Assembly (NCBI GenBank): GCA_032622095.1
Contig: CP136068.1
Coordinates: 161,591,465-161,655,464 of the forward strand
Direction: 5' to 3'
DNA from: Siphonodentalium dalli
Lineage: Eukaryota; Mollusca; Scaphopoda; Gadilida; Siphonodentaliidae
DNA length: 64,000 nt
Shown: one piece after another, positions 53,218 to 64,000 of the stretch
Position numbering within the stretch: position 1 is the first letter of the stretch
Layout: the number at the start of each line of letters is the position of its first letter
Program-made: the position numbers and the translations under genes
The notes under the pieces: model-generated
What the model was told of the DNA's origin: nothing
The model's input: only the letters and a program-made list of their open reading frames with translations
Database searches by the model: none

Positions 53218-53356
53218 ATGTGCATCAAAATGAAAACGATAGTTTTATTATTTTTAACATGTATCCAAGGGCTTGGGCATAGAATAAAACAAGAGCTGAG
53301 TCGCCATGTGTCATCTCGCATTGAGTGGGAATACCCTGAGTACACCGTGTGTAGAG
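53218..53356 (+). CDS. Candidate first coding exon of a secreted protein (partial, uncertain)
   Basis: From the ATG at 53230 the frame reads MKTIVLLFLTCIQGLG then HRIKQELSRHVSSRIEWEYP and EYTVCR. An in-frame ATG at 53218 would add MCIK. The start has the shape of a signal peptide: a basic residue, about 12 hydrophobic residues, and a small/Gly-rich cleavage region. The frame is open to AGAG|GTTAGT, a good donor (GT at 53357-53358), leaving phase 1 as is common after signal-peptide exons. CATATTTTCCAG just upstream (ending near 53200) could be an acceptor for a 5' UTR intron. No second exon is recognisable downstream in the window, so the gene, if real, has a long intron or is a relic. Family not recognised. 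Confidence 0.3.
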
Positions 53357-53359
53357 GTT

Positions 53360-53780
53360 AGTGGCTATTTACGGTAACATCAATGGATTCGTTTTACAAG
53401 CTGTCATTGTATTGCATATCTCCAACCAATTCCAATGAGATATGATGACCATGATTAGACAAATACCAACGTTTCTACATAAAGATAAATAACCCTGGAA
53501 TGAAGAAAGCAAATGAAACCAATTAAAACTTCTTTGACAGTCCTCATCATGGTGGACACCCATTGACTGGGGACCAGCATCGAGAGCGATAAAATGTGCC
53601 ACTTCTCCCTACGTTTGGTTCAGGAAGAAGTGATCTCTCTCTCTCATATACCAGTATATGCATATGTCCCAACAGTATGCTTAAAGAATATTTGCTGATT
53701 ATAAGTGTGTTCTTACTCACTATAACCGTTTTACAAATGGGTTCTCGTGTTGCATAATACTTAATGGATCATAGCATGTT
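53360..53780. other. No recognisable feature
   Basis: Low-copy sequence with a (CT)n run near 53635-53643. The minus-strand frame 53369-53602 has no domain that I recognise. Confidence 0.4.
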
Positions 53781-53805
53781 GAGACTGATGTGTAAAACTG
53801 AACTT

Positions 53806-53900
53806 AACCCTTTATAGAGCCCCACATAGACTGGAGCAGACGACACTCTGCAGTGCATGCTTCCATCTGTGTGAGGCTCCCTGTGGGATAAATCTCTTAA
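53806..53900 (+). mobile_element. MITE family B fragment
   Basis: TTAACCCTTTATAGAGCC, GACTGGAGCAGACGAC, then GTGAGGCTCCCTGTGGGA: a rearranged remnant immediately before MITE A copy 3. Confidence 0.4.
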
Positions 53901-53904
53901 TTAA

Positions 53905-54304
53905 CCCTTTACCCAACAAACCGGCCAAAAACGCCCAAATAAAGCTTCAACAGCCTACAATATATTCGGTCTGTCTCAATAACACCATACAAATATGGAT
54001 ATCATTGGAACCGGTTCGTTGACCACATTGTGATGGTTACAGTTATGCCCTGTGCCAATGCATTCTCTTATATATGCGAGTCGACCATAGGTCGCCTCGC
54101 ATATATAAGAGAATGCATTGGCATAAAAACACTTTTTACTATTTTTTTTTACATTCTTTAACAATTTTTATAATATTTTTCTACATTCTTTGACAATTTT
54201 ATCATTTTTAATATGTGTTAAGCCAATGCATTCTCTTATATATGCGAGGCGACCTATGGTCGACTCGCATATATAAGAGAATGCATTGGCACAGGGCCGT
54301 TCTG
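53905..54304 (-). mobile_element. piggyBac-type MITE, family A copy 3 (inverted)
   Basis: TTAA at 53901-53904, then the right-hand end in reverse (CCCTTTACCCAACAAACCGG). Palindromes lie at 54054-54122 and 54222-54290 with a 99-base spacer. The other tip is decayed after GGGCCGTTCTG. The sequence CTGATGTGTAAAACTGAACT occurs at both 53785 and 54302, flanking the block. Confidence 0.8.
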
Positions 54305-54494
54305 ATGTGTAAAACTGAACTTCAGCCATTATGACTTCTCCCTGATTACCGTCTACTTCTCCCTAACAAGCCAACCAGGCTGGTCCCTCGTATTGACATA
54401 TGATTGAGTGTTGGAAATTTCCTGAGATATGTGTATGGACAGACAAAACAAAATCAACATTATCATAAATGAAGGAGAATAACTCTAGAATGGA

Positions 54495-55558
54495 CGAGAG
54501 GCCGATCACGATCGGCAGACCCCTCCCTTGGCGATTGTTAATTACTATGATCGGAATCATAAATGAGAGTTTTGACGTTGAATTATAGAGTACACTGTTA
54601 TGTATTGTAAAAGACAAATGTACACAACACAAAATATTGGAATTTATGAGTCACTCGCATTATATAAGAGAATGCACTGGTGCATGATGTGTAATGCTGC
54701 ACCACCACAGCTATGGGTTAAATGTGAAAAGGTGACCTGAACATGGAATACTTGGGTTAAGAGTCCAATTTAAGTTTACAATGAAAATGTATCAAATTCT
54801 ACCAACAACAAGATAAGCCAACTCACTGCTAACCCATTAATATCAATTATATAGCAGAGCTGTCAACAAATCACAGGCATTGTTTGTATTGAAGGCTGGC
54901 ATCTCTATTAAACAAATAACATTTATAATGACCTCAGACCATCTGTAGAGTGATATACAATGCAGCACAGATGTTCTAGTCTACTGTTAATATCATGTGA
55001 TGTGCATTGTTGAAACTTTTTAAAATTAGATACCATAGCTTTCTTTAGCTGCACATTTGCATAAGAGACTTCAGAAAATAATATAGCTTTATCAATAGCT
55101 AAGTAGTGCAAAGGCATGGGATGAAATTGGTGAATTTGGTTTAATGTCGCTCCAAACAAATTTACCAGTATATAACACAAGATTGTGGACCGATTTAAAC
55201 CATATTGGTGTGGTTATTCGGGGTACCCTTGACAGTTATAATGGAGTTAGTTTTTCAAATTTTGTTAACATTAAATTTTTTTTTTTAATTATTTAACCAA
55301 AAAATATTTTATTATATATTTTTTTTATTTATTTATTTAAATATTGAGCAAGGAATTCAATCTAAATTTGTGCTGAGAAATTCATATAAAAAATTGGTTC
55401 CGATCAGTTAGAAAATATTTGAGTTATCGCACCATGCGTAAAGTGTCTATGGACAGACAGACAGACAGACATACAGACGGACGGACTGATGGACTAATGA
55501 CGAGTGGTCAATCCGGACATCGACACTATGTTTACCATACCATGGTATGGGTAAACAT
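54495..55558 (+). repeat. Dispersed repeat family J, copy 1
   Basis: Opens with CGAGAGGCCGATCACGATCG (self-complementary core) and closes with a hairpin, ATGTTTACCATACCATGG against its complement ending GGGTAAACAT, preceded by a (GACA/GACG)n run and CGAGTGGTCAATCCGGACAT. A full second copy is at 58552-59747, and an opening fragment with GGCCGATCACGATTGGCAGA is near 58180. The 54363-54632 and 54923-55180 frames are not genes. Confidence 0.75.
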
Positions 55559-55689
55559 AAAAATGTGAACAACACCGGTTGACACTTCATTGAAAGTCCT
55601 TATGATAGTGAACATATATATATGCCAAATTTCATCAAGATCCTACAACCCATGGCTGAGATACGCAAGCGGACATGCAAAAACACAAG

Positions 55690-57705
55690 ACAGTCAAAGA
55701 CTGTGTGGTCGCCCACCAGACTGTAAAAACTGATAAGACTCTAAACAGGATATGTGGCTAGAGAGGCTTCATGTATGTAGATCAGTGAATATCTACCTTT
55801 AAATTACCAACTGTACACTACTGATCACCCCCCCCCTCATTCAGCTCAACATGTCCCCTCCCGACCGGGCTGCAGACTCCCAAGTCTTAGGTTGGAATTT
55901 CACAACCGACATCTCAAACTTTCTAAATTGTTGGAAATTTCCAATCTCACAAGCGCCTTTTTATAAAACCATTTAGACATGTTTAATGCCCAATTATCCA
56001 TGGACCCAAAAACACTATATGTATGTCAGATTAATCAGTCAGGTAGTTCCAAGGTAGATGTTTTAATGAATTTTTTATTTTAATTATTTTATTAGACACA
56101 AAAGTGCTAAGTCCCCATAGCCCAGCCATTTCTTAACGGGTTGACCTCATGTTAACAAATCTGAATCTCAGTCACTAAAGGATCCTCCATACTATATCTA
56201 AGCTAAATAGCCCAACCTCTCTTGAGAATACATTTTAAGTATTACTATGGAGACATACGGTTATGTCCCTGGTCTCACCATATTTAACCTGGTGACCCCA
56301 TCTGAATAAATTTGAATCCCAGACACCAAAGAACCCTTCATACTAAATATCAGTAAAATAAACCTGATGGTCCGTGTGAAGGAAGCATATTAAGAGGAAA
56401 AATGTCCTTTGCTTGGCCCCTATTTGACCAGGTCACCCCATTTGAAAAAAATCTGAACTACATTCACCAAAGGACCCTTCATACCAAATATGAACCCATT
56501 CAACCTGATGGTACATGGGAAGTCGTTTTTAAGAATTACTATGGAGGGCAAGAATTATGGCCCTGGCTTCGCAACCATTTGACAGAGTGACTTCATTTGA
56601 ACAAATCTGAATGTGAGTCACCTAGGGAACATCCACACCAAATATGAACCCATTCAGTCTTATGATCTAGAGAAGATGTTCAATGAATTGTTGACAGATG
56701 GATGGACGGACAGACAGATGAATATGTGACAGATGAGAAGTGATGACTAGAGCTTCGTCTCATGTGAGCTACAATATTACATTTCATTGAACAAATATGT
56801 CAATCACCCCCCCCCCCCCCCCAACACTGTGGGGACATTCCTGCGAGAATATGACATACATGATTTATTTGAATGCCTGACTACATTAGCTTAACAAAAT
56901 TGCCATGACCTTGAAAGACAGTGCATTCCATTCATGAAACCATCAGCTACCAGTATGTCTTGAGGAGAGGTGTTGACATTTAGATAATTAGGTTTTAACG
57001 ACTGCACAAACAGCTTTGTGATACTCCTACAGCTGGGATGATCTAGGCAGAGATAATATGGCATGGTACAGCGTGGTGTGGCATGGACAGGAGGTGGGTG
57101 GGGGAGAGTTGGGTGGGGTAGCTGTGATGTGTCTAAAAAAAAAATCAAAGGTCAAAATGCAAAAATGTAATTTTGTTTTTAGAGTTATGTCCCTGGCTCT
57201 GCCCCTATTTGACCCAGTGACTCTATTTGAACAAATCTGAACCCCAGTCGCCCAAGGTCCATCCGTACCAAATATAAGCTAAATCGGCCCAATATTTTTT
57301 GAGAAGAAGTCATTCTAAGAATTACTATGAGTTATGGCCCTGGTTTCTCAACTAATTGACCGGGTGACCTCATTTGAACAAAACTGAACACCAGTCACCC
57401 AAGGACCCTCCATACCAAATATTAGCTAAATCGGCCGAATGGTTCTGGACAAGAAGTCGTTGTAAGAATTACTATGGAGGAATAGAGTTATGGCCCTGGT
57501 TTCGCAACTATTTGACCCAGTGACCTCATTTGAACAAATCTGAATGAGAGTCACCTAGGGAACATCCACACCAAATATGAACCAATTCGGTCTTACGGTT
57601 CCAGAGGAGAAGATGTTCAAAGAATTGTTGACGGATGGACGGACGGACGGACGAGGATTGATGGCTATAGCTCCACCGCAGACTTCGTCTCAGGTGAGCT
57701 AAAAA
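55690..57705 (-). repeat. Composite AGCTCACC-type repeat, inverted, duplication copy 1
   Basis: From left: GACAGTCAAAGACTGTG, GATATGTGGCTAGAGAGGCT, the GGAAATTTCC block in reverse, several AGCTCACC-type units in reverse, a poly-C tract (56808-56822), TATGACATACATGATTTATT, GGCATGGACAGGAGGTGGG, further units, (GACG)n and the terminal hairpin at 57669-57700. It aligns in the same orientation with 60825-63516. Confidence 0.8.
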
Positions 57706-58410
57706 CCCAATATTTGCAGATGAATAATTCTTGAACGGAGAATGCGAACAATACCGTTTCACACTTCGTTGAAAGTCCTCGTTTCACACTTCGTTGAAAG
57801 CACTTAACACTTTTGATGCTACCCAGCATAACAACAGGACGTCCCAGTGCCACGATGTTGAAATAAGCTGGGAATTTCTTGCCAGTATGCATGTTTGGCA
57901 TTGACTGGATAATTCCCAATAATACACGTTTGGCATCAAAAGAGTTAATATGATGATGAACATCTATAACGCTCCAATCTAGAGGTCACACTGAAGATCC
58001 ATACGAAGTTTGGTGATGATTGGATGAGGGATGTGGTCTGTAGGGTGTGCCAAAAGATTTAGCCATGCAAAGACTAAAATCCAAGATGGCTGCCAGCGAC
58101 CATGTTTTTCATCGAAAATTGTTCAAATTTGATAGCTCCCATCTAGAGGTGATCACAATTATGCCTACAAAATTTATCGAGAGGCCGATCACGATTGGCA
58201 GATGTTTAACCCATACCTTGGCGATACCGATTAGCCATTTTAATAAATCCTTACACCAACCTTTTCATGAGTGCAAAAGTTTCAACAATTCACACCTTAC
58301 TATTGAGTTGAATCAGACTTACTGGGCACCTTGCTCACATAAGCACAATAGGAACATGGATGTGGCATTCGATTTCAACCAGATATGTCTTATAGAGTGA
58401 TTAAGCTAAA
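57706..58410. other. No gene; assorted repeat fragments
   Basis: Contains a tandem CGTTTCACACTTCGTTGAAA (57750-57800), a motif AAATCCAAGATGGCTGCCAG related to the foldback arms, and a family J opening fragment near 58180. The 117-codon frame 58047-58400 spans these and has no recognisable domain. Confidence 0.4.
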
Positions 58411-58413
58411 TAA

Positions 58414-60001
58414 CCCTTTACCCAACAGAAGGGCCCTGTGCCAATGCATTCTCTTATATATGCGAGTCGACCATAGGTCGCCTCGCATATATAAGAGAAT
58501 GCATTGGCTTAACACATTAAAAATTATAAAATTGTTAAAGAATGTAAGAAACGAGAGGCCGATCACGATCGGCAGATGTTAACCCATCCCTTGGCGATAA
58601 AAATTTAATATGATCGGATAAATGAGAGTTTTGGTGTTGAATTATAGAGTATACTGTTATGTACTATTATAGACAAATTGGAATTTATGGGTCACTGGCA
58701 TTTATATAAGAGAATGCACTGGTACAGGATCTGTAATGCTAAACCACCACAGCCAGCAAGTCCGTGGGTTAAATGTGTAGGTGTGACCTGGACATGGAAT
58801 ACTTGGGTTAAGAGAGTCAAATTTAAGTTTACAATAATAATGTGTCCTAGTAAACAGATAAGCAACCTCACCACTGACCCATTAATATCAATTATATAGC
58901 ACAGCTGTCAAAAAATCACAGGAATTGTTTATGTTGAACACTGACCTCTATTAAACCAATAACAATTATAATGATATCAGACCATCTGAAGATATAACTC
59001 TGCAGCACAGATGTCCAAGTCTACTGTTAATATCATGTGATGTTTATTGTTGAATCTTATTTTAAATTAGATACCATAGCCTTCTTTATCAGATTATTTG
59101 CACATTGGCATAAGAAACATCAGAAAATAATATAGCTTTATCAATAGCTAAGTAGTCCAAATGCAATTGGTGAATTAATTAAAAAATTAAAGGGACACAT
59201 TGGAAATCTTTTTATCAACTTGTATCATAATCATCAATATCTAAATGAAAACAAATGACAATGTCAATGACATTTTTTTTATTGTTATTATAAAAGTTAA
59301 AAATAATTTTTTTTTTAAATCGATTTTTTTTTTCAATTTTTTTTTAAATGGTCATAACTCCTTTAAAATAAATCGGATCAAACCCATATTCGAACTAGAT
59401 CTGTATTTTGGGCTGTGAAACTCACATACCAAATTTGGTTCCAATCAGATAAAAAATTGTTTGAGTTATGGCAGAATGTGTGAATTCTAAGTCGAAAAAG
59501 GGCCATAACTCTGTAACAAAAACTCGGATCAAACCCAAATTCGAACTCGATCTGTATTTTGGGCTGATATACCCATATACAAAATTTGCTTCTGATTGGA
59601 TAGAAAATGTTTGAGTTATCGCATTACACGTGAAGTGTCTACGGACGGACAGACGGACGGACAGACGGACGGACGGACGGACGAACGACGAGTGGTCAAT
59701 CCGGACAACGACACTATGTTTACCATACATGGTATGGGTAAACATAAAAATGGTAAAAAGTGTTAAAAAAAGATTTTGTTTAGGCCAATTCATTCTCTTA
59801 TATATGCGAGGCGACCTATGGTCGACTCGCATATATAAGAGAATGCATTGGCACAGGGCATAACTGTAACTATCACAATGTGGTCAAGGAGCCGGTTCCA
59901 ATGGTATCCATATTTGTATGGTTCTATTGAGACAGACCGAAGATATTTTAGGCTGTTGAAGCTTTATTTGGCCGGTTTTGGCCGGTTTGTTGGGTAAAGG
60001 G
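58414..60001 (+). mobile_element. piggyBac-type MITE, family A copy 4, split by repeat J
   Basis: The left part (58414-58551) carries the end CCCTTTACCCAACAG and palindrome 58440-58508. It breaks in the spacer after GAATGTAAGAAA. The right part resumes near 59748 with ATGGTAAAAAGTGTTA, palindrome 59784-59852, and ends TGTTGGGTAAAGGG followed by TTAA (60002-60005). Removing 58552-59747 restores a normal-length spacer like that of copy 2. Confidence 0.88.
58552..59747 (+). mobile_element. Repeat J copy 2, inserted in MITE A
   Basis: Starts CGAGAGGCCGATCACGATCG and ends with the TACCATACATGGTATGGGTA hairpin then AACAT, matching 54495-55558 at both ends. The break in the MITE thus defines the real ends of J as a mobile unit. 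Family unknown; the 3' hairpin is reminiscent of Helitron-type ends but the CTRR tip is not evident. Confidence 0.7.
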
Positions 60002-60005
60002 TTAA

Positions 60006-60824
60006 GCTAAATCCATAGTCAGAAAGATGCACCATATCAGTTAAAGACCAAATAGTTAAGATATTATGCAGATAAACATCATAGCAATTCCATTTATTTG
60101 CTTATCACATTGGAATGTGAGACATAACATATTATGTTTTTTTTATTATTGTTATTTTTGTATTATGTTTTGTGTTAGCTGCATATTAAAAATTCATGGG
60201 ATCATTTAGATGGGAGAAAAGGGTTAATATTTCCCATTAATAAAACAATCAATACATGAACAACTATACAAGTGAGGGATGTATAGATCTGGATATAAAA
60301 TGATTGATAATGATTGGATATAAAATATTTTAATGCTGAATTTTTAGATAGCTAGAGGTACTTGTATGAGATTGGTCAGATTGAAAATAGATTCATTACA
60401 TTGGATAGCATACTGTATGACCATGGAATGGGTAGGGTTAATTTTCTTCTAAGCTAAACATTGGAAAGAGCATGAATGTAAACAGCGGAAATATAATTAA
60501 AGTTATGGTTAATATCTTCAAACCAATCTATACCAAATTATATACAGGTGAAGAATGTATCATCATTAACATGGATGCAATTATATATGTAGTGATCATG
60601 TGAAGAATATCTAGTTATCACATTGTGTCAACAGGATTGGTGGAGGATGTTAATATTTTTAAGCAAATAAACCAAATGACCCTCACTATGCAGGTTAGGG
60701 GTGTGTTATCATAAACTATGCCAAGAACTATAAACATAATCAATGGAAATATTTGAGTTATGAAATCGGATAGAATGGGGTTAATCTTACCCAAACTAAT
60801 GAACTGATAAACACAAAAAAGTCT
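60006..60824. other. No recognisable feature
   Basis: A+T-rich sequence present between the two halves of the right-hand duplication but absent from the left one. No gene or repeat relationship found. Confidence 0.4.
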
Positions 60825-61989
60825 ATAACAAGACAGTCAAAGACTGTGGGGTCGCTCACCAGACTGCAAAGACTGATAAGACTGGGACTCTTGAGACCAT
60901 AACAGTCAGAACTTTTCATAATCACTTTAAAAGAAGTAGATCTAAACAAGATATGTGGCTAGAGAGGCTTCATGTCGATCGGTGAACATCTACCTTTAAA
61001 TTACCAATGGAACACTACAGATCCCCCCCTCCAGCTCAACATATCCCCTCCTGACCGGGCTCCAGACTCCCAAGTCTTAGGTTGGAATTTCACAACTGAC
61101 GTCTCAAACTTTCTCAATTGTTCGAAATTTCCAATCTCACAGCACCTTTTTATAAACTATTTAGACATGTTTGAAGCCCAATTAGCCATGGATCCGAAAA
61201 CACCATATATATATATGTCAGATTAATCAGTCAGGTAGTCCCAATGTAGATGTTTTAAGTGAAGTCCCCATAGCCCCGTCATTTCTTAACAGGTTGACCT
61301 CATGTTAACAAATCAGAATCTCAGTCACTAAAGGATCCTCCATACTATATGTAAGCTAAATAGTCCAACCTCTCTTGAGAAGACATTTTAAGTATTACTA
61401 TAGAGACATACAGTTATGTCCCTGGTCCCACTCTATTTAATCTGGTGACCCCATCTGAATAAATTTGAATCCCAGACACCAAAGAACCCTTCATACTGAA
61501 TATCAGTAAAATAGACCTGATGGTCTGTGTGAAGGAAGCATATTAAGAGGAAAACTGTCCTTTGCTTGGCCCCTAGTTGACCAGGTGACCCCATTTAAAA
61601 CAAATGACCCCCATTTGAAAAAAATCTGAACTCCGGGTCACCCAAGGACCCTTCATACCAAATATGAACCCATTCAACCTGATGGTACGGCAGAATAAGT
61701 AGTTTTTAAGAATTACTATGGAGGGCAAGAGTTATGGCCCTGCCTTCATAACCATTTGGCAGAGTGACCTCATTTGAACAAATCTGAATGTGAGTCACCT
61801 AGGGAACATCCACACCAAATATGAACCCATTCAGTCTAGAGAAGATGTGAGCTCAAAAATTACATTTCATTGAACAAATCGTAAATCACCCCCCCCCCCC
61901 CCAACACAGTAGGGACATCCCTGCAAGAATATGACATACATGATTTATTTGAATGTCTGACTATATTGGCTTAACAAAATTTCCATGAC

Positions 61990-62105
61990 CTTGAAAGCCA
62001 GTGCATTCTCTTTTATATGGGAGGCTTCCCATGGGAGCATATATAAGAGAATGCACAAGCAAATGGTCTTCATTGCTCTCACCAGCACAACTCTGGTCAT
62101 GAAAT
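61990..62105 (+). mobile_element. MITE family B, right part
   Basis: GCCAGTGCATTCTCTTTTAT, GGGAGGCTTCCCATGGGAGC, ATATAAGAGAATGCAC and the end GTCATGAAATGGCTAA. Confidence 0.55.
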
Positions 62106-62947
62106 GGCTAATATTAATAGTAAAAATAAACTTTATCTGTCAAACAGGTAATTTGTATCTGAGATAAACATGGGATAAAATTCCATTCATAAAGCCACTA
62201 TCAGCTACCAGAATGTATGGGAGACCTGTTGACATGGAGATAATTAATGATGGCACAAACATTTTGCAGAGCAATACCACTGTATTGTGTTACTCCTACA
62301 GCTGTGATCAAAACAAGGATTTTAATGGGGTGAAGTATGCAGAGATAATATGGTATGGTACAGCATGGTGTGGCATGGACAGGAGGTGGGGTGGGGCAGG
62401 TAGCTGTGATGTGTCTAAAAAAAATCAAAGATCAAAATGCAAAAATGTAATTTTTTGTATTTAGAGTTATGTCCCTGGCTCTGCCCCTATTTGACCCAGT
62501 GACCCAATTTGAAAAAACTCCATGGACCCATTAGGTCCCTCCGTACCAAATATAAGCTAAATCGGCCCAATCTTTTTTGAGAAGATGTTATTCTAAGAAT
62601 TACTATGAGGAATCGAGTTATGGCCCTGGTTTCTCAACTAATCAACCTGGTGACCTCATTTGAACAAATCTGAACCCTAGTCATTCAAGAACCCCTCATA
62701 CCAAATATAAGCTAAATCGGACCAATGGTTCTATACAAGAAGTTGTTTTAAGAAATACTATGGAGGGAAAGAGTTATGGCCCTGGCTTGGCAACTATTTG
62801 ACCCAGTGACCTCAATTGAACAAATCTGAATGAGAGTCACCTAGGGAACATCCACACCAAATATGAACCCATTCTGTCCAACGGAATCAGAGGAGAAGAT
62901 GTTCAAAGAATTGTTGACGGACGGATGGACGGACGTACCAACAAATG

Positions 62948-63430
62948 GGTAGATATGTGGCTTCGACCTATGTGGCTAGAAATGGTAATGTGGCTTTAGT
63001 TTTTATGTGGCTTCTCAAGTAGCCATAAAATTTTAAGTGGCTATCAAGTAGTAGATAGTGATAAAACTCCAGATTATGGATTCATAACATGTTGGAATTA
63101 TAGCAGAAGCTGATTAAAACTCAAAAACTTGCTCACAGCAACTGGGACAGTGGAATAGGAGAAACTGACAGGTCCGTGATTGGGTGGCTAGCCACATAAA
63201 TGTCTTGTCAGTGTCCGACATCTCCTATTGACGGGTCATGGATGTCTAAATCGATGGACTTTTTTTTCTCCAAATTTTGAGTGACTACAAAATTAAATAA
63301 GCTGATTAGGCCAAATAGATCATTTTAGAACGTCCATCTGAAAGCTGTTACTTACGAGGCTAGCCACGCAACGGAAGTTATGCACATAAATATCCATTTT
63401 ACACAATCTTAGCCACATAAGTAGTCATTA
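62948..63430. mobile_element. Possible insert bounded by ATGTGGCT / AGCCACAT
   Basis: ATGTGGCT occurs three to four times at the left edge and AGCCACATAA at the right. The sequence is absent from the equivalent place in the 55.7-57.7-kb copy, so it is an insertion or a deletion there. Terminal match is short. Confidence 0.4.
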
Positions 63431-63516
63431 GTAAACACGGAAGGACGGCACGACGGACGGACGGATGACGGACGAGGAGTGATGACTATAGCTCCACTGT
63501 CTCAGGTGAGCTAAAA

Positions 63517-64000
63517 AGCATGTCATTGGATTTAGCAAAACCCATACAATAAGTCAGTCCCTAATGTCATGAACCTATTACAACATAGGGGTTAACTCAA
63601 TATTGCACAGAAAATCAGAACTAGCCAGAGTGTAATCAATTAGTTTTGACAGGTTTTATCAACAGACTCTGCCAGAGCAATATTATTTATCTCTATGGTA
63701 TGTAGTGTCCAGTTAAACATTGCCAATAATACACTCTGTGTTATGTGAGATCTTCGCTTCTCACAGTGCAGGCATAATTAAATTACTTTATCATATGTAC
63801 CAAATTTGGTGCTGATCAGATGAAAAATATTTAAGTCAACACAGCTTGGATGAATTCTATTTAAAAACAAGAGCTGAAAGGGTTAACTAAACGATACCAA
63901 AAACCTTACAGAAAAACCTAGGTAAGAAATATGAGGCATATCAGAAGAAAATTGTTTGACTTAGATGCATCAGATAGCATTTGTGTGCAGGGTTAATTAT
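63517..64000. other. No gene; weak similarity to repeat J
   Basis: CCAAATTTGGTGCTGATCAG near 63800 resembles CCAAATTTGGTTCCAATCAG in repeat J (about 59430). Otherwise unremarkable to the window end. Confidence 0.4.

Larger units (their letters stand above)
60825..63516 (-). repeat. Composite AGCTCACC-type repeat, inverted, duplication copy 2
   Basis: Same order as 55690-57705. Differences include a MITE B remnant (about 61990-62105) retained here but deleted in the other copy, a 490-bp insert at 62948-63430, and a shortened terminal hairpin (63490-63512) lacking its loop region. Confidence 0.8.

Overview
This is a window of animal nuclear DNA: A+T-rich, full of interspersed and tandem repeats, with one clear spliced gene. 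The gene is a conventional actin on the + strand: three coding exons at 24830-24955, 28942-29005 and 30513-31453, encoding 376 residues. The actin sequence (MCDDEVAAL start, KCF end) and several repeats point to a lophotrochozoan. The most telling repeat begins with an AGCTCACCTGAG hairpin followed by a (GTCC)n run, a style I recall from bivalve assemblies, so a bivalve mollusc is my best guess. There is no bacterial or viral gene content, no CRISPR array, and no rRNA or tRNA that I can support.

Layout. 1-10.3 kb holds small foldback elements (MITEs) and short minisatellites. 10.3-12.4 kb has a TTAA-type MITE, a 31-bp CCGCGG minisatellite of about 27 units, and a 160-bp triplication. 12.4-16 kb has local duplications, a dead LINE C-terminus and a 37-bp minisatellite. 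17.1-18.4 kb holds a foldback with a tandem-repeat spacer and a 160-220-bp array. 20.7-23.6 kb is a cluster of MITEs and a 49-bp satellite just upstream of actin. 24.6-31.9 kb is the actin gene, with a consensus CArG box in the promoter, five more in intron 1 and a 98-bp array in intron 2. 33-36.7 kb is a complex array with embedded MITEs. 36.7-39.2 kb holds the AGCTCACC element and a palindrome-bearing repeat.

39170-44210 is a 5-kb foldback transposon-like element whose empty target sequence is preserved in neighbouring repeat copies. 44.3-52.5 kb has composite repeats and a second foldback copy split by a 1.76-kb hAT-like element with an 8-bp target duplication. 52.5-53.9 kb is nearly the only low-copy stretch of the right half and contains one candidate signal-peptide exon. 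53.9-64 kb has more piggyBac-type MITEs and a segmental duplication several kilobases long.

No interacting set of genes is visible. What stands out is regulatory (the CArG series in actin intron 1) and the nested mobile-element record: TTAA-type MITEs carrying paired 69-bp near-perfect palindromes, two TTAA families sharing that palindrome, and insertions datable by nesting. No intact transposase or reverse transcriptase was found, so every element here looks non-autonomous or dead. Repeat relationships were judged by eye; identities are approximate and boundaries are good to a few bases only where target duplications are named.
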